The position numbers were made by a program, and so were the translations under genes. A stretch of 64,000 nt of DNA from Streptomyces ficellus (GTDB lineage: Bacteria > Actinomycetota > Actinomycetes > Streptomycetales > Streptomycetaceae): assembly GCF_030406405.1 (NCBI RefSeq), contig NZ_JAUEPL010000040.1:1-64000 (forward strand), in the 5' to 3' direction. Below the pieces are notes generated by a model. That model worked only from the letters and a program-made list of their open reading frames with translations, did not search any database and was not told where the DNA came from. Every line of letters starts with the position of its first letter. Positions within the stretch are counted from its first letter, which is position 1. This document shows positions 22,668-32,000 of the stretch, one piece after another.

Positions 22668-23135
22668 ATGCACCCCAGCCACCGCCCCAACGCGCCCGCC
22701 GAACGAACCGTGACCGCCTACCAGCCGACCCCGATCACGCCCGCGGCCGTCGTGCAGCCGACGCCGATCGTGCCCGTCCAGCCGGGCGCCATCCCGGCGG
22801 TGGCGAGCGTGGTCCTGCCCGACGGTCGGGTGGTCACCGGCTACGCCATGCACCCCGTGCAGTCGGAACCGATCGCCGCGAAGCCGGCCGTCTCCCGCGC
22901 GGCGGTGAACGTCGCCCTCGGGGGCGTCGGGTTCCTCGCCGTGTGCGGCGGACTGCTGCTCCTCACCACGTTCATCACCGCACTCACCGCGCTGATCACC
23001 CAGCTCATCACCCTCGCCGCCGTCATCTTCGGCGGCTGGATCGCCGTACAGGTCTTCAGCGCCAACCGCCACGGCAGCGGGACCACGGTCAACATCCGCA
23101 AGGCCGTCATTAAGCGCAACCACTTCTACCAGTAG
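22668..23135 (+). CDS. Small membrane AICE protein (DUF6251-like)
   Basis: A 155-residue protein with a Pro/Thr-rich N-terminal half (TPITPAAVVQPTPIVPVQPG), a conserved VVLPDGRVVTGYAMHPV element, and two closely spaced hydrophobic segments (VALGGVGFLAVCGGLLLLTT, LITLAAVIFGGWIAVQVF) before a basic tail (NIRKAVIKRNHFYQ). It resembles a family seen next to transfer genes of Streptomyces elements (DUF6251 as I recall). The strong ribosome site GGAAGGGA precedes the ATG. Likely an accessory Spd protein acting at the membrane with TraB. Confidence 0.65.
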   Translation: MHPSHRPNAPAERTVTAYQPTPITPAAVVQPTPIVPVQPGAIPAVASVVLPDGRVVTGYAMHPVQSEPIAAKPAVSRAAVNVALGGVGFLAVCGGLLLLTTFITALTALITQLITLAAVIFGGWIAVQVFSANRHGSGTTVNIRKAVIKRNHFYQ

Positions 23136-23226
23136 CTACGCCAAGGGCGGCCCCTACCTCTCGCCAAAGAACGCGGGGCCGCCCTTGCCAACCAGTCGAG
23201 ATCAGACCTGTTGGAGGTCTCCCAGC

Positions 23227-24333
23227 ATGACCCAACCCACCACGATTCGGCGAGTGCCCGGATCGCCGCCGACGATCGTCGCCCTGTGCGCCGGCTACGG
23301 CGGACTGGAAGCCGCGATCCGAGCCCACATCGGCGGCCAGGTCGCCGCCTACGCCGAGAACGACGGGCACGCCGCGACCGTGTTCACCGCCCGCCACCCG
23401 GGCGTGCCCAACCTCGGGGACATCCGCAACGTCGACTGGGACCAGGTCCGGCACGTGTTCCGGCCGGACGTGATCGGCGCCGGTTTCCCCTGCCGCAACA
23501 CCTCCAACGCCGGACGAAGGGACGGGATCAATGGCCAGTGGTCACGGGTCTGGAAAAACGTCGCTCAGGCTGTGGGCGTCGTTCGACCGCGCCTCGTCTT
23601 CCTGGAAAACGTGGCGGCGCTCCGCTCGCGGGGGCTGGACGTCGTCGCCGCGGACCTGGCCGCGATCGGGTATGACCTGCGGTGGACATGCGTACGCGCT
23701 GGTGACTCCGAAACCGGGGCGCCGCACGAGCGCGACCGCTGGTTCGCAGTTGCCCATCCCGCTGATGCCGACCCCCACCAGCTCGGACGGCACTGGCGGC
23801 CCCGGAACGTCACCGAAGCGCAAGGGTGGGATGAACCTGCGCACCGCCGTGACGAAGCTGCCACCGCCCCCGCAGGAGCAGTGAGCCTGCTGCCCACCCC
23901 GGCGGCCCGCGACTGGAAGTCCGGGGCGTCGAACCTGCTCGACCGCAACGCCCGGCCGCTGAACGAGGTGGCCGTGAACCTGCTCGCCGGCGTGGACACC
24001 ACACCGTCCGGGCCGGTCCGGCTGGACGAGCGGTGGGTGGCGAGCGATGGCACGGACTACGGGCCCGCGATCCGGCGTTGGGAGCGCATCACCGGACGTC
24101 CGGCGCCGTGCCCGACCGAACCGGGCACGCGTGGGAACCGGCGGCTGTCGCCGCTGTTCACCGAGTGGATGATGGGCCTGCCTGAAGGATGGGTCACCGC
24201 CGTGCCCGGCATCTCCCGCAAGGAACAGCTCAAGATCCTCGGCAACGGCGTCGTGCCCCGCCAGGCCCACCACGCCTATGGCCTGCTGCTGGGCGCCTCC
24301 GCGACCAAGCCGGCGTGGGGGGTGGCCGCGTGA
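23227..24333 (+). CDS. Second DNA (cytosine-5) methyltransferase of the AICE
   Basis: A 368-residue C5-methyltransferase of the kind carried by phages and elements. Motif I is ALCAGYGGLEAAIRAH, catalytic Cys89 lies in GAGFPCRNTSNAG, motif VI is ENVAALRS, a divergent motif VIII is GAPHERDRWFAVAHP (His-Glu in place of Gln-Arg), and motif X is LKILGNGVVPRQAHHAYGLL. It probably protects element DNA from host restriction during transfer, having no nuclease beside it. The ATG at 23227 has GGAGG ten bases upstream. Its stop overlaps the primase gene (GTGA), linking modification and replication in one operon. Confidence 0.88.
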   Translation: MTQPTTIRRVPGSPPTIVALCAGYGGLEAAIRAHIGGQVAAYAENDGHAATVFTARHPGVPNLGDIRNVDWDQVRHVFRPDVIGAGFPCRNTSNAGRRDGINGQWSRVWKNVAQAVGVVRPRLVFLENVAALRSRGLDVVAADLAAIGYDLRWTCVRAGDSETGAPHERDRWFAVAHPADADPHQLGRHWRPRNVTEAQGWDEPAHRRDEAATAPAGAVSLLPTPAARDWKSGASNLLDRNARPLNEVAVNLLAGVDTTPSGPVRLDERWVASDGTDYGPAIRRWERITGRPAPCPTEPGTRGNRRLSPLFTEWMMGLPEGWVTAVPGISRKEQLKILGNGVVPRQAHHAYGLLLGASATKPAWGVAA

Positions 24334-25223
24334 GCGAGCACCTGTTGCGTGCCGCCCTGGACGCGGCCGAACGCGGCTGGCACGTCTTCCCGTTGCGTCC
24401 CGGAGGCAAGCCGCCCGCCCTGCACGGCGAGCGCTCGTGCACCGGCACCGGCGAGTGCGCCAGCGGCCACCGGAAGTGGGAGCAGCGCGCCACCACCGAC
24501 CCCGACCGCATCCGCGCCGCGTGGTCGCGGGCGCCGTTCAACGTCGGCATCGCCACCGGCCCCTCCGGGCTGGTCGTGGTCGACCTGGACACGCCAGAGC
24601 ACAAGGGCAGTTCGGACGCGCCTGACGGCGCGACAACCTTTCGAGCGCTCTGCGAGCGCGCCGGGCACGCCGTCCCCACCACCTACCGCGTGCGGACCAC
24701 CACCGGCGGAACGCACCTGTACTTCACCGCCCCGCCCGGCGTACGGCTCGCCAACACGGCTGGCACGGTGGCCACTTCGGTCGACACCCGCGCGTGGGGC
24801 GGCTACGTCGTCGCCGCCGGCAGCATCCTCCCCACCGGACGGTACGAGGCTCTGAACGCCCCTGAGACGGCCGCACTGCCTCCGTGGCTCCAAACCATCC
24901 TGCAACCCGCCCCCAAGCCGTCTGAGGCGCCCTCGGTGGCCGTAGCGGGGCAATCCCGCCGATATGCGGAGGTAGCACTCGCCGCTGAGACGCGGAACGT
25001 CGCCATAGCCCAACACGGCTCGCGGGAAGCCGCGTTGTTCCGGGCCGCGCGCGCCCTGGGACGGTTCGTCGCGTGGGGCGACCTCCCCCGGCACGTGGTC
25101 GAGCAGGCTCTTCAGGAGGCAGGCGAGGCGGCCGGACTCACCGTCTCCGAGTGCCGCTCGACCCTGCGCAGCGCCCTCAACTGGTCCATCACCCACAACA
25201 GCCGCAGGCGGGATGCGGCATGA
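24330..25223 (+). CDS. Primase/polymerase (Prim-Pol) replication protein
   Basis: A 297-residue Prim-Pol protein: AAERGWHVFPLRPGGKPPAL, a Cys insertion (SCTGTGECASGHRKWEQRAT), NVGIATGPSGLVVVDLDTPE with the catalytic acidic pair, and RTTTGGTHLYFTAP. The C-terminal helical part (residues 200-290) resembles the primase-associated PriCT-type domain. Together with the DUF3631 ATPase downstream it makes the RepPP type of AICE replicon, which replicates autonomously after excision. GTG start in the stop of the methyltransferase; its TGA overlaps the next ATG. Compare the single-domain chromosomal copy at 4907. Confidence 0.88.
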   Translation: MSEHLLRAALDAAERGWHVFPLRPGGKPPALHGERSCTGTGECASGHRKWEQRATTDPDRIRAAWSRAPFNVGIATGPSGLVVVDLDTPEHKGSSDAPDGATTFRALCERAGHAVPTTYRVRTTTGGTHLYFTAPPGVRLANTAGTVATSVDTRAWGGYVVAAGSILPTGRYEALNAPETAALPPWLQTILQPAPKPSEAPSVAVAGQSRRYAEVALAAETRNVAIAQHGSREAALFRAARALGRFVAWGDLPRHVVEQALQEAGEAAGLTVSECRSTLRSALNWSITHNSRRRDAA

Positions 25224-25630
25224 GCGCCCCCTCCCGCCCCCACCTGAAGAGCCTCCCCACCACCCCGGACGGCCCGCAGGCCGCTCCACAGCCTGTGGAC
25301 GCGGCGGCCGTAGGCGAGCCGAAAGGCGCCGCCCGCAAGGGCGTCCGAACAAGCCCTGACCCGCACACGACCGATGTCAGCGACCCCACGCCGGAACGGC
25401 CCGGCATCCGCATCTACGCCCCGCCCGTCTACCGCCACCACACCGACGGCGCCCGCTGGTCCAAGCGCTACAGCGACACCCCCACCGCCGCCTACGCCTG
25501 CCCCTGCGGACAGACCGACACCGCCACCGGCCCCAACTCCGTAGCCGCCCTGATCGCGAAGTACGAGGCGCACAAGCACTTCTGCACCGAAGCGCCCGCC
25601 GCGCTCACCGAAGGGAGGACCGCCGCATGA
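25220..25630 (+). CDS. Small hypothetical replication-operon protein
   Basis: A 136-residue protein. The N-terminal 60 residues are disordered (Pro/Ala/Gly/Lys). The C-terminal half is compact (IRIYAPPVYRHHTDGARWSK, then YACPCGQTDTATGP and KYEAHKHFC), where CxC plus two His and a Cys could form a zinc site. It lies between primase and helicase with four-base overlaps at both ends, so it is part of the replication module. I know no family name for it. Confidence 0.65.
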   Translation: MSAPSRPHLKSLPTTPDGPQAAPQPVDAAAVGEPKGAARKGVRTSPDPHTTDVSDPTPERPGIRIYAPPVYRHHTDGARWSKRYSDTPTAAYACPCGQTDTATGPNSVAALIAKYEAHKHFCTEAPAALTEGRTAA

Positions 25631-26769
25631 CCACCATCGACGGCGCCGCGCTACTCAACGAGGTCGAAGCCTTCCACCGCCGCTTCAACGTCTTCCCCCA
25701 CGAGGCCGCCTACGTCGCCGTGGCGCTGTGGGACGCACATGCCCACCTGCTCGACTGCTTCGACTCCACGCCCCGCCTCGCCTTCCTGTCCCCCGAGCCG
25801 GGATCGGGGAAGTCGCGGGCGCTGGAGATCGTAGAAACCCTCGTGCCGCAGCCCATGACGGCGGTCAACGCGTCGGCCGCCGCGCTGTTCCGCTCCGTGT
25901 CCAACCCCAACGGCCGGCCCACGATCCTGTTCGACGAGATCGACACGATCTTCGGCCCCAAGGCGGGGGACAACGAGGAGTTGCGCGGATTCCTCAACGC
26001 AGGTCACCGCCGAACCGGTGTCACCTACCGGTGCATCGGCGACGGCGGCAACCAGACCGTGCAGGCCTTCCCGTCGTACTGCGGGGTCGCGGTCGCCGGA
26101 CTCGGCTCCCTGCCCGACACGATCATGACCCGGTCGGTCGTGATCCGGATGCGGCGGCGGGCGCGCAACGAACGGGTGGAAGCCTTCCGCGCCCGGATCC
26201 ACGAGGCGGAGGGACACGCGCTGCGGGATCGGCTCGCCGCGTGGGCGGAACACGCCCGCGGGTTCGTCATGGGCGCCTGGCCGGACATGCCCGACGGCGT
26301 CAGCGACCGCCCGGCGGACGTGTGGGAACCCCTGCTCGCCGTCGCCGACGCGGCCGGCGGCGACTGGCCCGAGCGGGCCCGTGCCGCTTGCGTGACGCTG
26401 GTGACCGCGTCCAAGGCCAACGACAAAGGCAGCCTCGGAGTGCGGCTGCTCACCGACCTACGGGACCACGTCATGGTCGGTATCGACCGCCTGCCCACCG
26501 TCGCCATCCTCGACCGGCTCAACGCCCTGGACGACGCGCCGTGGGCGGACCTGCACGGCAAGCCCCTCGACAACCGGCGCCTGTCGCGGATGCTCGCGGA
26601 GTACATGACGGCGGACAACGAGCCGATCGCCTCCCGCAACATCAAGACCGCCGGGAGCGTGCTGAAGGGCTACTACGCCGCCGATCTGTGGGACGCGTGG
26701 GCCCGCTACTGCCCCCCACCCCCGGAAAGTCCGCTACCTCCGCTACCCGGCACCGAAAACACGGCCTGA
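25627..26769 (+). CDS. DUF3631 replicative ATPase/helicase
   Basis: A 380-residue ATPase. The P-loop is LSPEPGSGKSRALEIVE (residues about 56-72), Walker B TILFDEIDTIFG, followed by ELRGFLNAGHRRTGVTYRCI and an arginine-finger region (MTRSVVIRMRRRARNE). The C-terminal 150 residues carry the DUF3631 domain ending in SRNIKTAGSVLKGYYAADLW. It should unwind the origin for the Prim-Pol partner. ATG overlaps the preceding stop. The 3' end of the gene already contains CCGCTACC repeats that belong to the iteron field downstream. Confidence 0.85.
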   Translation: MTTIDGAALLNEVEAFHRRFNVFPHEAAYVAVALWDAHAHLLDCFDSTPRLAFLSPEPGSGKSRALEIVETLVPQPMTAVNASAAALFRSVSNPNGRPTILFDEIDTIFGPKAGDNEELRGFLNAGHRRTGVTYRCIGDGGNQTVQAFPSYCGVAVAGLGSLPDTIMTRSVVIRMRRRARNERVEAFRARIHEAEGHALRDRLAAWAEHARGFVMGAWPDMPDGVSDRPADVWEPLLAVADAAGGDWPERARAACVTLVTASKANDKGSLGVRLLTDLRDHVMVGIDRLPTVAILDRLNALDDAPWADLHGKPLDNRRLSRMLAEYMTADNEPIASRNIKTAGSVLKGYYAADLWDAWARYCPPPPESPLPPLPGTENTA

Positions 26770-26905
26770 CCAGCCACAACGCGGTAGCGGCAAGCACCCA
26801 AATTTGCCGCTACCGCGCCGCTACCCATCCGCTACCGCTACCCCTTCCCGCTACCTCAAACAGGCCCCTGACCTGCGCGGTAGCGGCGGTAGCGGAAGTA
26901 GCGCC
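26731..26905. repeat. Iteron-like field, candidate AICE replication origin
   Basis: About twelve copies of CCGCTACC or its complement GGTAGCGG, some directly head to tail, some inverted (GCGGTAGCGG at 26781 against CCGCTACCGC at 26808), spread through the end of the DUF3631 gene and the spacer before xis. Clustering beside replication genes is what an origin bound by the Prim-Pol/helicase pair would look like; alternatively they are operators for xis-int control. Confidence 0.65.
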
Positions 26906-26953
26906 CCTCAGGGGGACCCCCAAGACGCCTCGCTCCGAGAAGGAGTCACCACC

Positions 26954-27139
26954 TTGGCTAGCACCGAGAAGCTCAAGCTGTCCGAAGTCCTCGAAGAGAT
27001 CGAGATGAGCCGCGCCGCCTTCTACCGAATGCGCGCCCGCGGTGAGGCGCCGAAGCTCATCAAGTTGCCGAACGGGCAGCTTCGTTGCCGCCGCAGCGAC
27101 CTGGACGCGTGGTGGGCCAAGCACGAGATCGCAGCCTGA
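26954..27139 (+). CDS. Excisionase (Xis), MerR-type HTH
   Basis: A 61-residue protein, TTG start at 26954 with GAAGGAG seven bases upstream. It is almost all helix-turn-helix: LSEVLEEIEMSRAAFYRMRA, RGEAPKLIKLPNGQLRCRRS, DLDAWWAKHE. This is the standard small excisionase of Streptomyces elements, bending DNA at the att sites so that Int excises. It directly precedes int, separated by a 13-bp hairpin. Confidence 0.85.
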   Translation: MASTEKLKLSEVLEEIEMSRAAFYRMRARGEAPKLIKLPNGQLRCRRSDLDAWWAKHEIAA

Positions 27140-27152
27140 CCGTTGACCAACC

Positions 27153-27184
27153 GAAGGGACCCCGCCGCAGTGCGGGGTCCCTTC
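27153..27184 (+). terminator. Perfect hairpin between xis and int
   Basis: GAAGGGACCCCGC / GCGGGGTCCCTTC, 13 bp with a six-base loop and CCC CTTA after it. It may reduce readthrough into int, so that Xis and Int levels differ. Its presence argues against the longer int reading from 27143. Confidence 0.75.
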
Positions 27185-27199
27185 CCCTTAGGGAGCAAG

Positions 27200-28576
27200 A
27201 TGCACAGCTATGACGTGCGCATTTGGAGCGTACGGAAGCGTCCGAGCAAGGCCGCTCCGTTCCAACTCCGTTGGCAGGTAGACGGGACAGAGCATCAGGA
27301 AAAGTTCAGCACCAAGACGCTTGCCGACGCCCGCCGCGCGGAGCTACTGACCGCGACCCGCAAGGGCGAGCCCTTCGACACGGAAACCGGGCTGCCTGTC
27401 TCCGAGGTGCGCGAACGGAACCGCACGAGCTGGTACGCCCATGCTCGCGCGCACGCCGCGCGAAAGTGGCCGACTGCGGCAGCGAAGCACCGCGCGAGCA
27501 TCGCTGAAAGCCTGACCATCGCCACGATGGCTCTGTGCCCAGCGGGGAAGGGGCGCCCGGCGAACGACCTCTTGCGCCGTGCCCTCTACCAATGGGGATT
27601 CAACGCGGGCCGCCACGACCAGGATCCACCCGAGGCCGAGGCCAAGGCGTTGGCATGGGTGGAACGCAATGCGCCGGCCGTGGTCGACCTGGACAACGCC
27701 AAGCGCGTGCGCACGGTGCTTGAGCACCTAGCCATGCGACAGGACGGCAAGGCTGCCGCCGCCAACACGTTCCGCCGCCGCCGCGCCGTGCTGAGCAACT
27801 GCCTGCGCCTGGCTGTGGAACACGAACTACTGCCTGGCAACCCCCTGCACCGTGTGCACTGGGAGACACCCAAGGCGGTAGAGGAGCTGGACGTACGCAG
27901 CGTAGCCACGCCCGCCCAAGCGCGGGCCCTGCTCGACGCGGTCCGCGCGCAAGGTCCCCGCGGCGCCCACCTGGTCGCATTCTTCGCGTGCATCTACTAC
28001 GCCGCGATGCGACCCGAAGAGGTGTCCATGCTGAGCGCCGACCAGTGCGACCTTCCGGCGGAAGGGTGGGGGCGGCTCATGCTCGCCGGCGCCCGACCGC
28101 AGGTGGGATCAGCCTGGACCGACGACGGAAAGCCGTACGAGGAACGGCAGCTCAAGCACCGGGCTCACCGCGCGGTCCGCCCCGTGCCCATCCCTCCCGT
28201 GCTGGTCGCCATCCTCCGCGCGCACCTCGAAGCGTTCGGCACCACGACCGAGGGCCGTCTGTTCAGCGCCGTGCGAGGTGGCCCGGTCCGGTCACAGGAG
28301 TACGGCGCGGTCTGGAAAGAGGCGCGCAGGAAGGCTTTGACAGCCGCGCAGGTGGCTTCCCCACTGGCCGCCATCCCGTACGACCTGCGGCACGCGTGCG
28401 TATCGTTCTGGCTCCGCTCCGGGGTGAGCCTGGCCGAGACGGCCCGGCGTGCTGGCCAAAGCGTCGCGGTACTCCAGCGCTACTACGCCAAGGTGCTGGA
28501 CGGCGAGGAATCAAGGATGAACGCGCTAATCGAGCAGGGACTGGCAGAGAGCCAGAGCGGGACCGACTGGCCGTGA
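27200..28576 (+). CDS. Tyrosine-family site-specific integrase
   Basis: A 458-residue integrase of the pSAM2/SLP1-like group. An N-terminal arm-binding domain and a helical core-binding domain (residues 60-215) precede the catalytic domain with R271 (YYAAMRPEEVSML), the box-II LRHAC motif (R397, H398), AGQSVAV in place of the usual GH.. element, and the nucleophile Tyr428 or Tyr429 in QRYYAKV. The ATG at 27200 with GGGAG is preferred. It ends 138 bases from the intact tRNA-Ser gene, which is the attR, so the target is beyond doubt: the anticodon region of tRNA-Ser(UGA). Confidence 0.92.
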   Translation: MHSYDVRIWSVRKRPSKAAPFQLRWQVDGTEHQEKFSTKTLADARRAELLTATRKGEPFDTETGLPVSEVRERNRTSWYAHARAHAARKWPTAAAKHRASIAESLTIATMALCPAGKGRPANDLLRRALYQWGFNAGRHDQDPPEAEAKALAWVERNAPAVVDLDNAKRVRTVLEHLAMRQDGKAAAANTFRRRRAVLSNCLRLAVEHELLPGNPLHRVHWETPKAVEELDVRSVATPAQARALLDAVRAQGPRGAHLVAFFACIYYAAMRPEEVSMLSADQCDLPAEGWGRLMLAGARPQVGSAWTDDGKPYEERQLKHRAHRAVRPVPIPPVLVAILRAHLEAFGTTTEGRLFSAVRGGPVRSQEYGAVWKEARRKALTAAQVASPLAAIPYDLRHACVSFWLRSGVSLAETARRAGQSVAVLQRYYAKVLDGEESRMNALIEQGLAESQSGTDWP

Positions 28577-28651
28577 ATCCTGGCCGCAGGTTGGCCGCAC
28601 ACCCTGGTCAGAGCTGGGAGACCGGTGAGTCAGGGTGAGACAAGGTCATGC

Positions 28652-28687
28652 AGAAGGGGTGCCGCTCCGGAGGATGGCACCCCTTCT
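28652..28687 (-). terminator. Terminator of tRNA-Ser (right copy)
   Basis: AGAAGGGGTGCC / GGCACCCCTTCT, a 12-bp perfect stem 26 bases beyond the 3' end of the tRNA gene, also usable as the int terminator from the other side. Confidence 0.75.
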
Positions 28688-28712
28688 GACCTGCAAGCTT
28701 CTGACCTGCTAC

Positions 28713-28770
28713 GCGGTGGGTGTGGGATTTGAACCCACGGTGGCTCGCGCCACGACGGTTTTCAAGACCG
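28713..28770 (-). repeat. Right attachment-site copy (attR, inside tRNA-Ser)
   Basis: The 58-base core identical to 13065-13122; the element supplied this 3' half when it integrated, so the tRNA stays intact. Confidence 0.9.
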
Positions 28771-28798
28771 TTCCCTTAGGCCGCTCGGGCAACCCACC
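28714..28798 (-). tRNA. tRNA-Ser(UGA), intact, element target
   Basis: 85 bases on the minus strand. Acceptor stem GGTGGGT/ACCCACC with G discriminator, class II long variable arm (GTGGCGCGAGCCAC region), T arm CGTGGGTTCAAATCCCACA, anticodon stem ACGGT/ACCGT with loop CTTGAAA and anticodon TGA. No CCA is encoded. It reads UCA codons. It is the only complete copy here. Confidence 0.95.
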
Positions 28799-28858
28799 TT
28801 CGCCCCGCTTCACCTGCCGCGGGGCGGGCTACAGCCTACCGGCTGGTGGCTCTGGCCT

Positions 28859-28923
28859 CATGTTCTCCGCAGGACATGGAAGCGCCCGACCGCTGGCGAC
28901 GGGGGATGCACCAGCGATCGGGC
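28859..28923 (-). ncRNA. Structured stem-loop element, copy 1
   Basis: On the minus strand, GCCCGATCGCTGG pairs with CCAGCGGTCGGGC through a loop with five C (13 bp including one U-G), then a second stem CATGT/ACATG with a CCTGCGGAGA loop. The U-G pair works only if the minus strand is the RNA. A near-identical element lies at 40887-40946 in the other direction. It is upstream of tRNA-Ser, with TTGTTAGTCTTGG just before it as a possible -10 region. Unassigned small RNA or regulatory leader. Confidence 0.5.
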
Positions 28924-29071
28924 TGTGGCCAAGACTAACAAGGCTGCTTGTGCGGTGGGAGCCGATCGCTCAGCCGCAACGACCTGTGATGAGCATCACG
29001 TACCCGGTCCGCTGACCGGAGGCACCCCGTCTGACGACCGGGGAGAGGCCGTTGGTCGTGCGGAGGCTCCG

Positions 29072-32000
29072 TTACTGGTCGCACGGAGGCTCGTACGAGA
29101 GGCGGGGCAGATACTCGCGCCATTTCTCCGGGGTCAGCACGCCGCGAGTGGTCGAGCAAATACGACGAATGGCCTCGTCGACGTCCAGATCCCACAGCCG
29201 CACGGTATCGGTCCCGCTCGACACTCCGAGCATGTGGTTGTTGGGGCTGAAGGACAAGAAGTTGCCTGTCTTGGCGTTGGGGCTCATCGATTGACCGATC
29301 GGAGCGGCCTTGGACGGGACGGTGACGTTCCAGAGTCGGACCGTGTTGTCGTTGCCGCCGCTCGCCAGGGTGCTGCCGTCCGGGCTGAACGTCAGCGACA
29401 CGACCGCTTCCGTGTGGCCGGTGAGGGGAGAGCCCAACCGGGTCGCCTCGCGGGAGTCGGTGACGTTCCAGAGCCGGACCGTGTTGTCGTCGCTGCCGCT
29501 GGCCAAGGTATGGCCGTCCGGACGGTAGGCGAGCGCGTTGATGGGGCCGAGGTGTCCGGTGAGCGGCGCGCCGAGCTGGGCGGCATGACGGGGGTCGGCC
29601 ACGTTCCAGAGCCGGATGGTGTCGTCCGCGCTGCCGCTGGCGAGCGTGCGGCTGTCCGGGCTGAAGACGAGGGCGTTGACGTAGCCCTTGTGGCCGGTGA
29701 GCGGAGCGCCAAGTGGGAGGAGATGGGACGGATCGCTGACGTTCCACAACTGTATGGTGCGGTCGTCATGGGCGGTTGCCAGCAGGCGGCCATCCTGGCT
29801 GAACGCCAGCGCGCCGGGGCCGGCGAACCGTGTGTGCAGCGCGACGGGCGGCCCATGAGGGACGGGCCGAGTCGGCACGGTGACATTCCACAGCTGCACC
29901 GCGCGGCTCCCCGTCAACACCGCGAGTGTGCGGCCGTCGGGGGAGACCGCCAGCGAACGCACGTCACCCTCCGCAGGCCTGAACGGCTTGCCCAGCGACA
30001 CGGGCCGCTTGGGGTTCGCCACGTTCCACAGCCGAACCCTTCCGTCGCGCGCTGCTGTGGCGAGCACCCGCCCATCCGGGCGGAACGCTCCGATCCGGCC
30101 GATCATGTCCGACGTCGGGATCGACCACAGGCGGACCTTGTTGTCGCCGTTCCCGGTGGCGAGGGTTCGGCCATCGGGGCTGAAGCCCACGGCGTACATC
30201 TCGCCGCTGCTGCCTGCGAGTGGCTCGCCGACCTGGGACGGGTATGCCGGATCGCTGACGTTCCACAAGGTTGCCGTGCTGTCCGCGCTGCCGGCGGCGA
30301 GCATGGTTCCGTCCGGGCTGAAGGCCACGGACCATACGCGACCGGTGTGACCGGTGAGCGGCGCGCCGAGCGGTACGGCGTGACGTGGGTCGGCCACGTT
30401 CCAGAGCCGGATGGTGTCGTCCCCGCTGCCGCTGGCGAGCGTGCGGCCATCGGGGCTGAAGGCCACGGAGTGCACCGTGCCCGTGTGGCCGGTCAGCACC
30501 GTGCCGATCGGCGCCGGGCGACGCGGATCGGCCATGCCCCACAGCCTGATCGTGTCGTCGTCGCCACCGGCTGCCAGCGTCCGCCCGTCGGGGCTGAACG
30601 CCACGGAGCGCACGGCGTCGGTGTGACCGGTCAAGGCGCCGAGCGCCCCCGGACGGCGCGGGTCGGCCACGTCCCACAGCCGAACGGTGCGATCTTCACT
30701 GGCGGAGGCCAGAGTCTGCCCGTCCGGGCTGAACGCGAGCAGATAGATCGTGCCGTCGTGGCCGGTCAAGGGCGCACCGAGCGGCTGCGGGTGGCTGGGA
30801 TCGCGCACGTCCCACAGCCGCACCGTGCCGTCGTCCGAAGCGCTCGCGAGGGTGCGGCCGTCCGGGCTGAATACCGCGCTGCTCACCCAACTCGTGTGGC
30901 CGGCCAGGGGCTTGCCCAGCGGTTCCGGGCGAGACGGATCGGTCACGTCCCACAGTCGAACGGTCCGGTCGTAGCCGGCGGTGGCCAGGACCCGCCCGTT
31001 CGGGCTGAAGGAGGTGAGGTAGACGGCGCCGGTGTGGCCGAGAAGCGGCGTGGCCAGCGGCGAGTTCACGATCGAGATCAATCGGTTGTTCGTGCCTTCG
31101 TCGTCCGGCCGCAAGCGGTGTGCCACCAGGTCGAGCTGAGCGGACAACGACGGGTCCGTGTACTGGACGCGATCGGCTTCGGCGACCACCTGCTCGAAGA
31201 CGGCATCGTCCCGCTGCTGCCACGCGACCACCGCCGAACCGGCAGCCAGCATCGCCAGGACGACCAGCGCCGACACCGCACCACGGCTGAGCCAGACGGT
31301 GCGCCTGCGCAGCCTGACCGAAGCAGCCAGGAATTCCACCGCGCTCCGGGTCAGAGTGGCGTCACCGGCAGATGTCGCCCAGCTGTGGGCCTGCTCCAGA
31401 CGAGAACCGCGGTAGAGCAGTGACGTGTCGCGGTTCGCGCCTTCCCAGGCCCTGCCGTCCTCCTCCAGTCGCTGGCGCAGCAGGTTTCCGTTCCTGTCCT
31501 CGTCGATCCAGTCGCGCAGGCGTGGCCAGGCGTGGAGCAGCGCTTCATGGGTGATCTCCACGGTGTCGGCGTCGAGTGTCACCAACCGGGCGTGAACCAG
31601 CGCTTCGAGTGACTCCTCCGTCTTGTCGGGGTCCGTCGACTCCTCCGCCAGTTGGCGCCGTATGCCGCGCCTGCGGGTGGCCTGGGTGTCTTCGCCCAGC
31701 CTGACCAGCCTGAGGAGGAGCAGTCTCGCGGCTGTGCGTGCTCCCGGGTCGAGGCTCGACCAGGCCCGCTCGGCGGTCGCCGCCACCGCTCCCTGGATTC
31801 CGCCCGCCGCGCGGTAGCCGGCCAGCGTCAGCCTCCCCGCCTTCCGTCGCTGCCAGGTGGCGAGCAGGGCGTGGGAGAGGAGCGGCAGCGCCCCCGCGCC
31901 GTGCCCTCCGCGGGGGCCGTCGGCGGTCACTTCCCGGACGATCAGCTCCGCAAGCCCCGGTTCGAGTTCCATCCCCACGGCTCTGGCCGGGCCGGTCACC

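Noticed and set aside
21129..23123. 664-codon open frame opposite the TraB gene
   Set aside because: Shadow frame crossing a gene end and an intergenic repeat; no motif, while the opposite strand has Walker A and B.
28859..28923. Assigning the duplicated stem-loop to the 6C RNA family
   Set aside because: The loop has only five consecutive C and the second stem lacks a C run; the family cannot be fixed without a covariance search.
28925..31423. 832-codon open frame opposite the WD40 gene
   Set aside because: Antisense shadow of the WD40 repeats: it is repetitive with the same period, and the minus-strand frame carries the WD motifs and correct codon bias.
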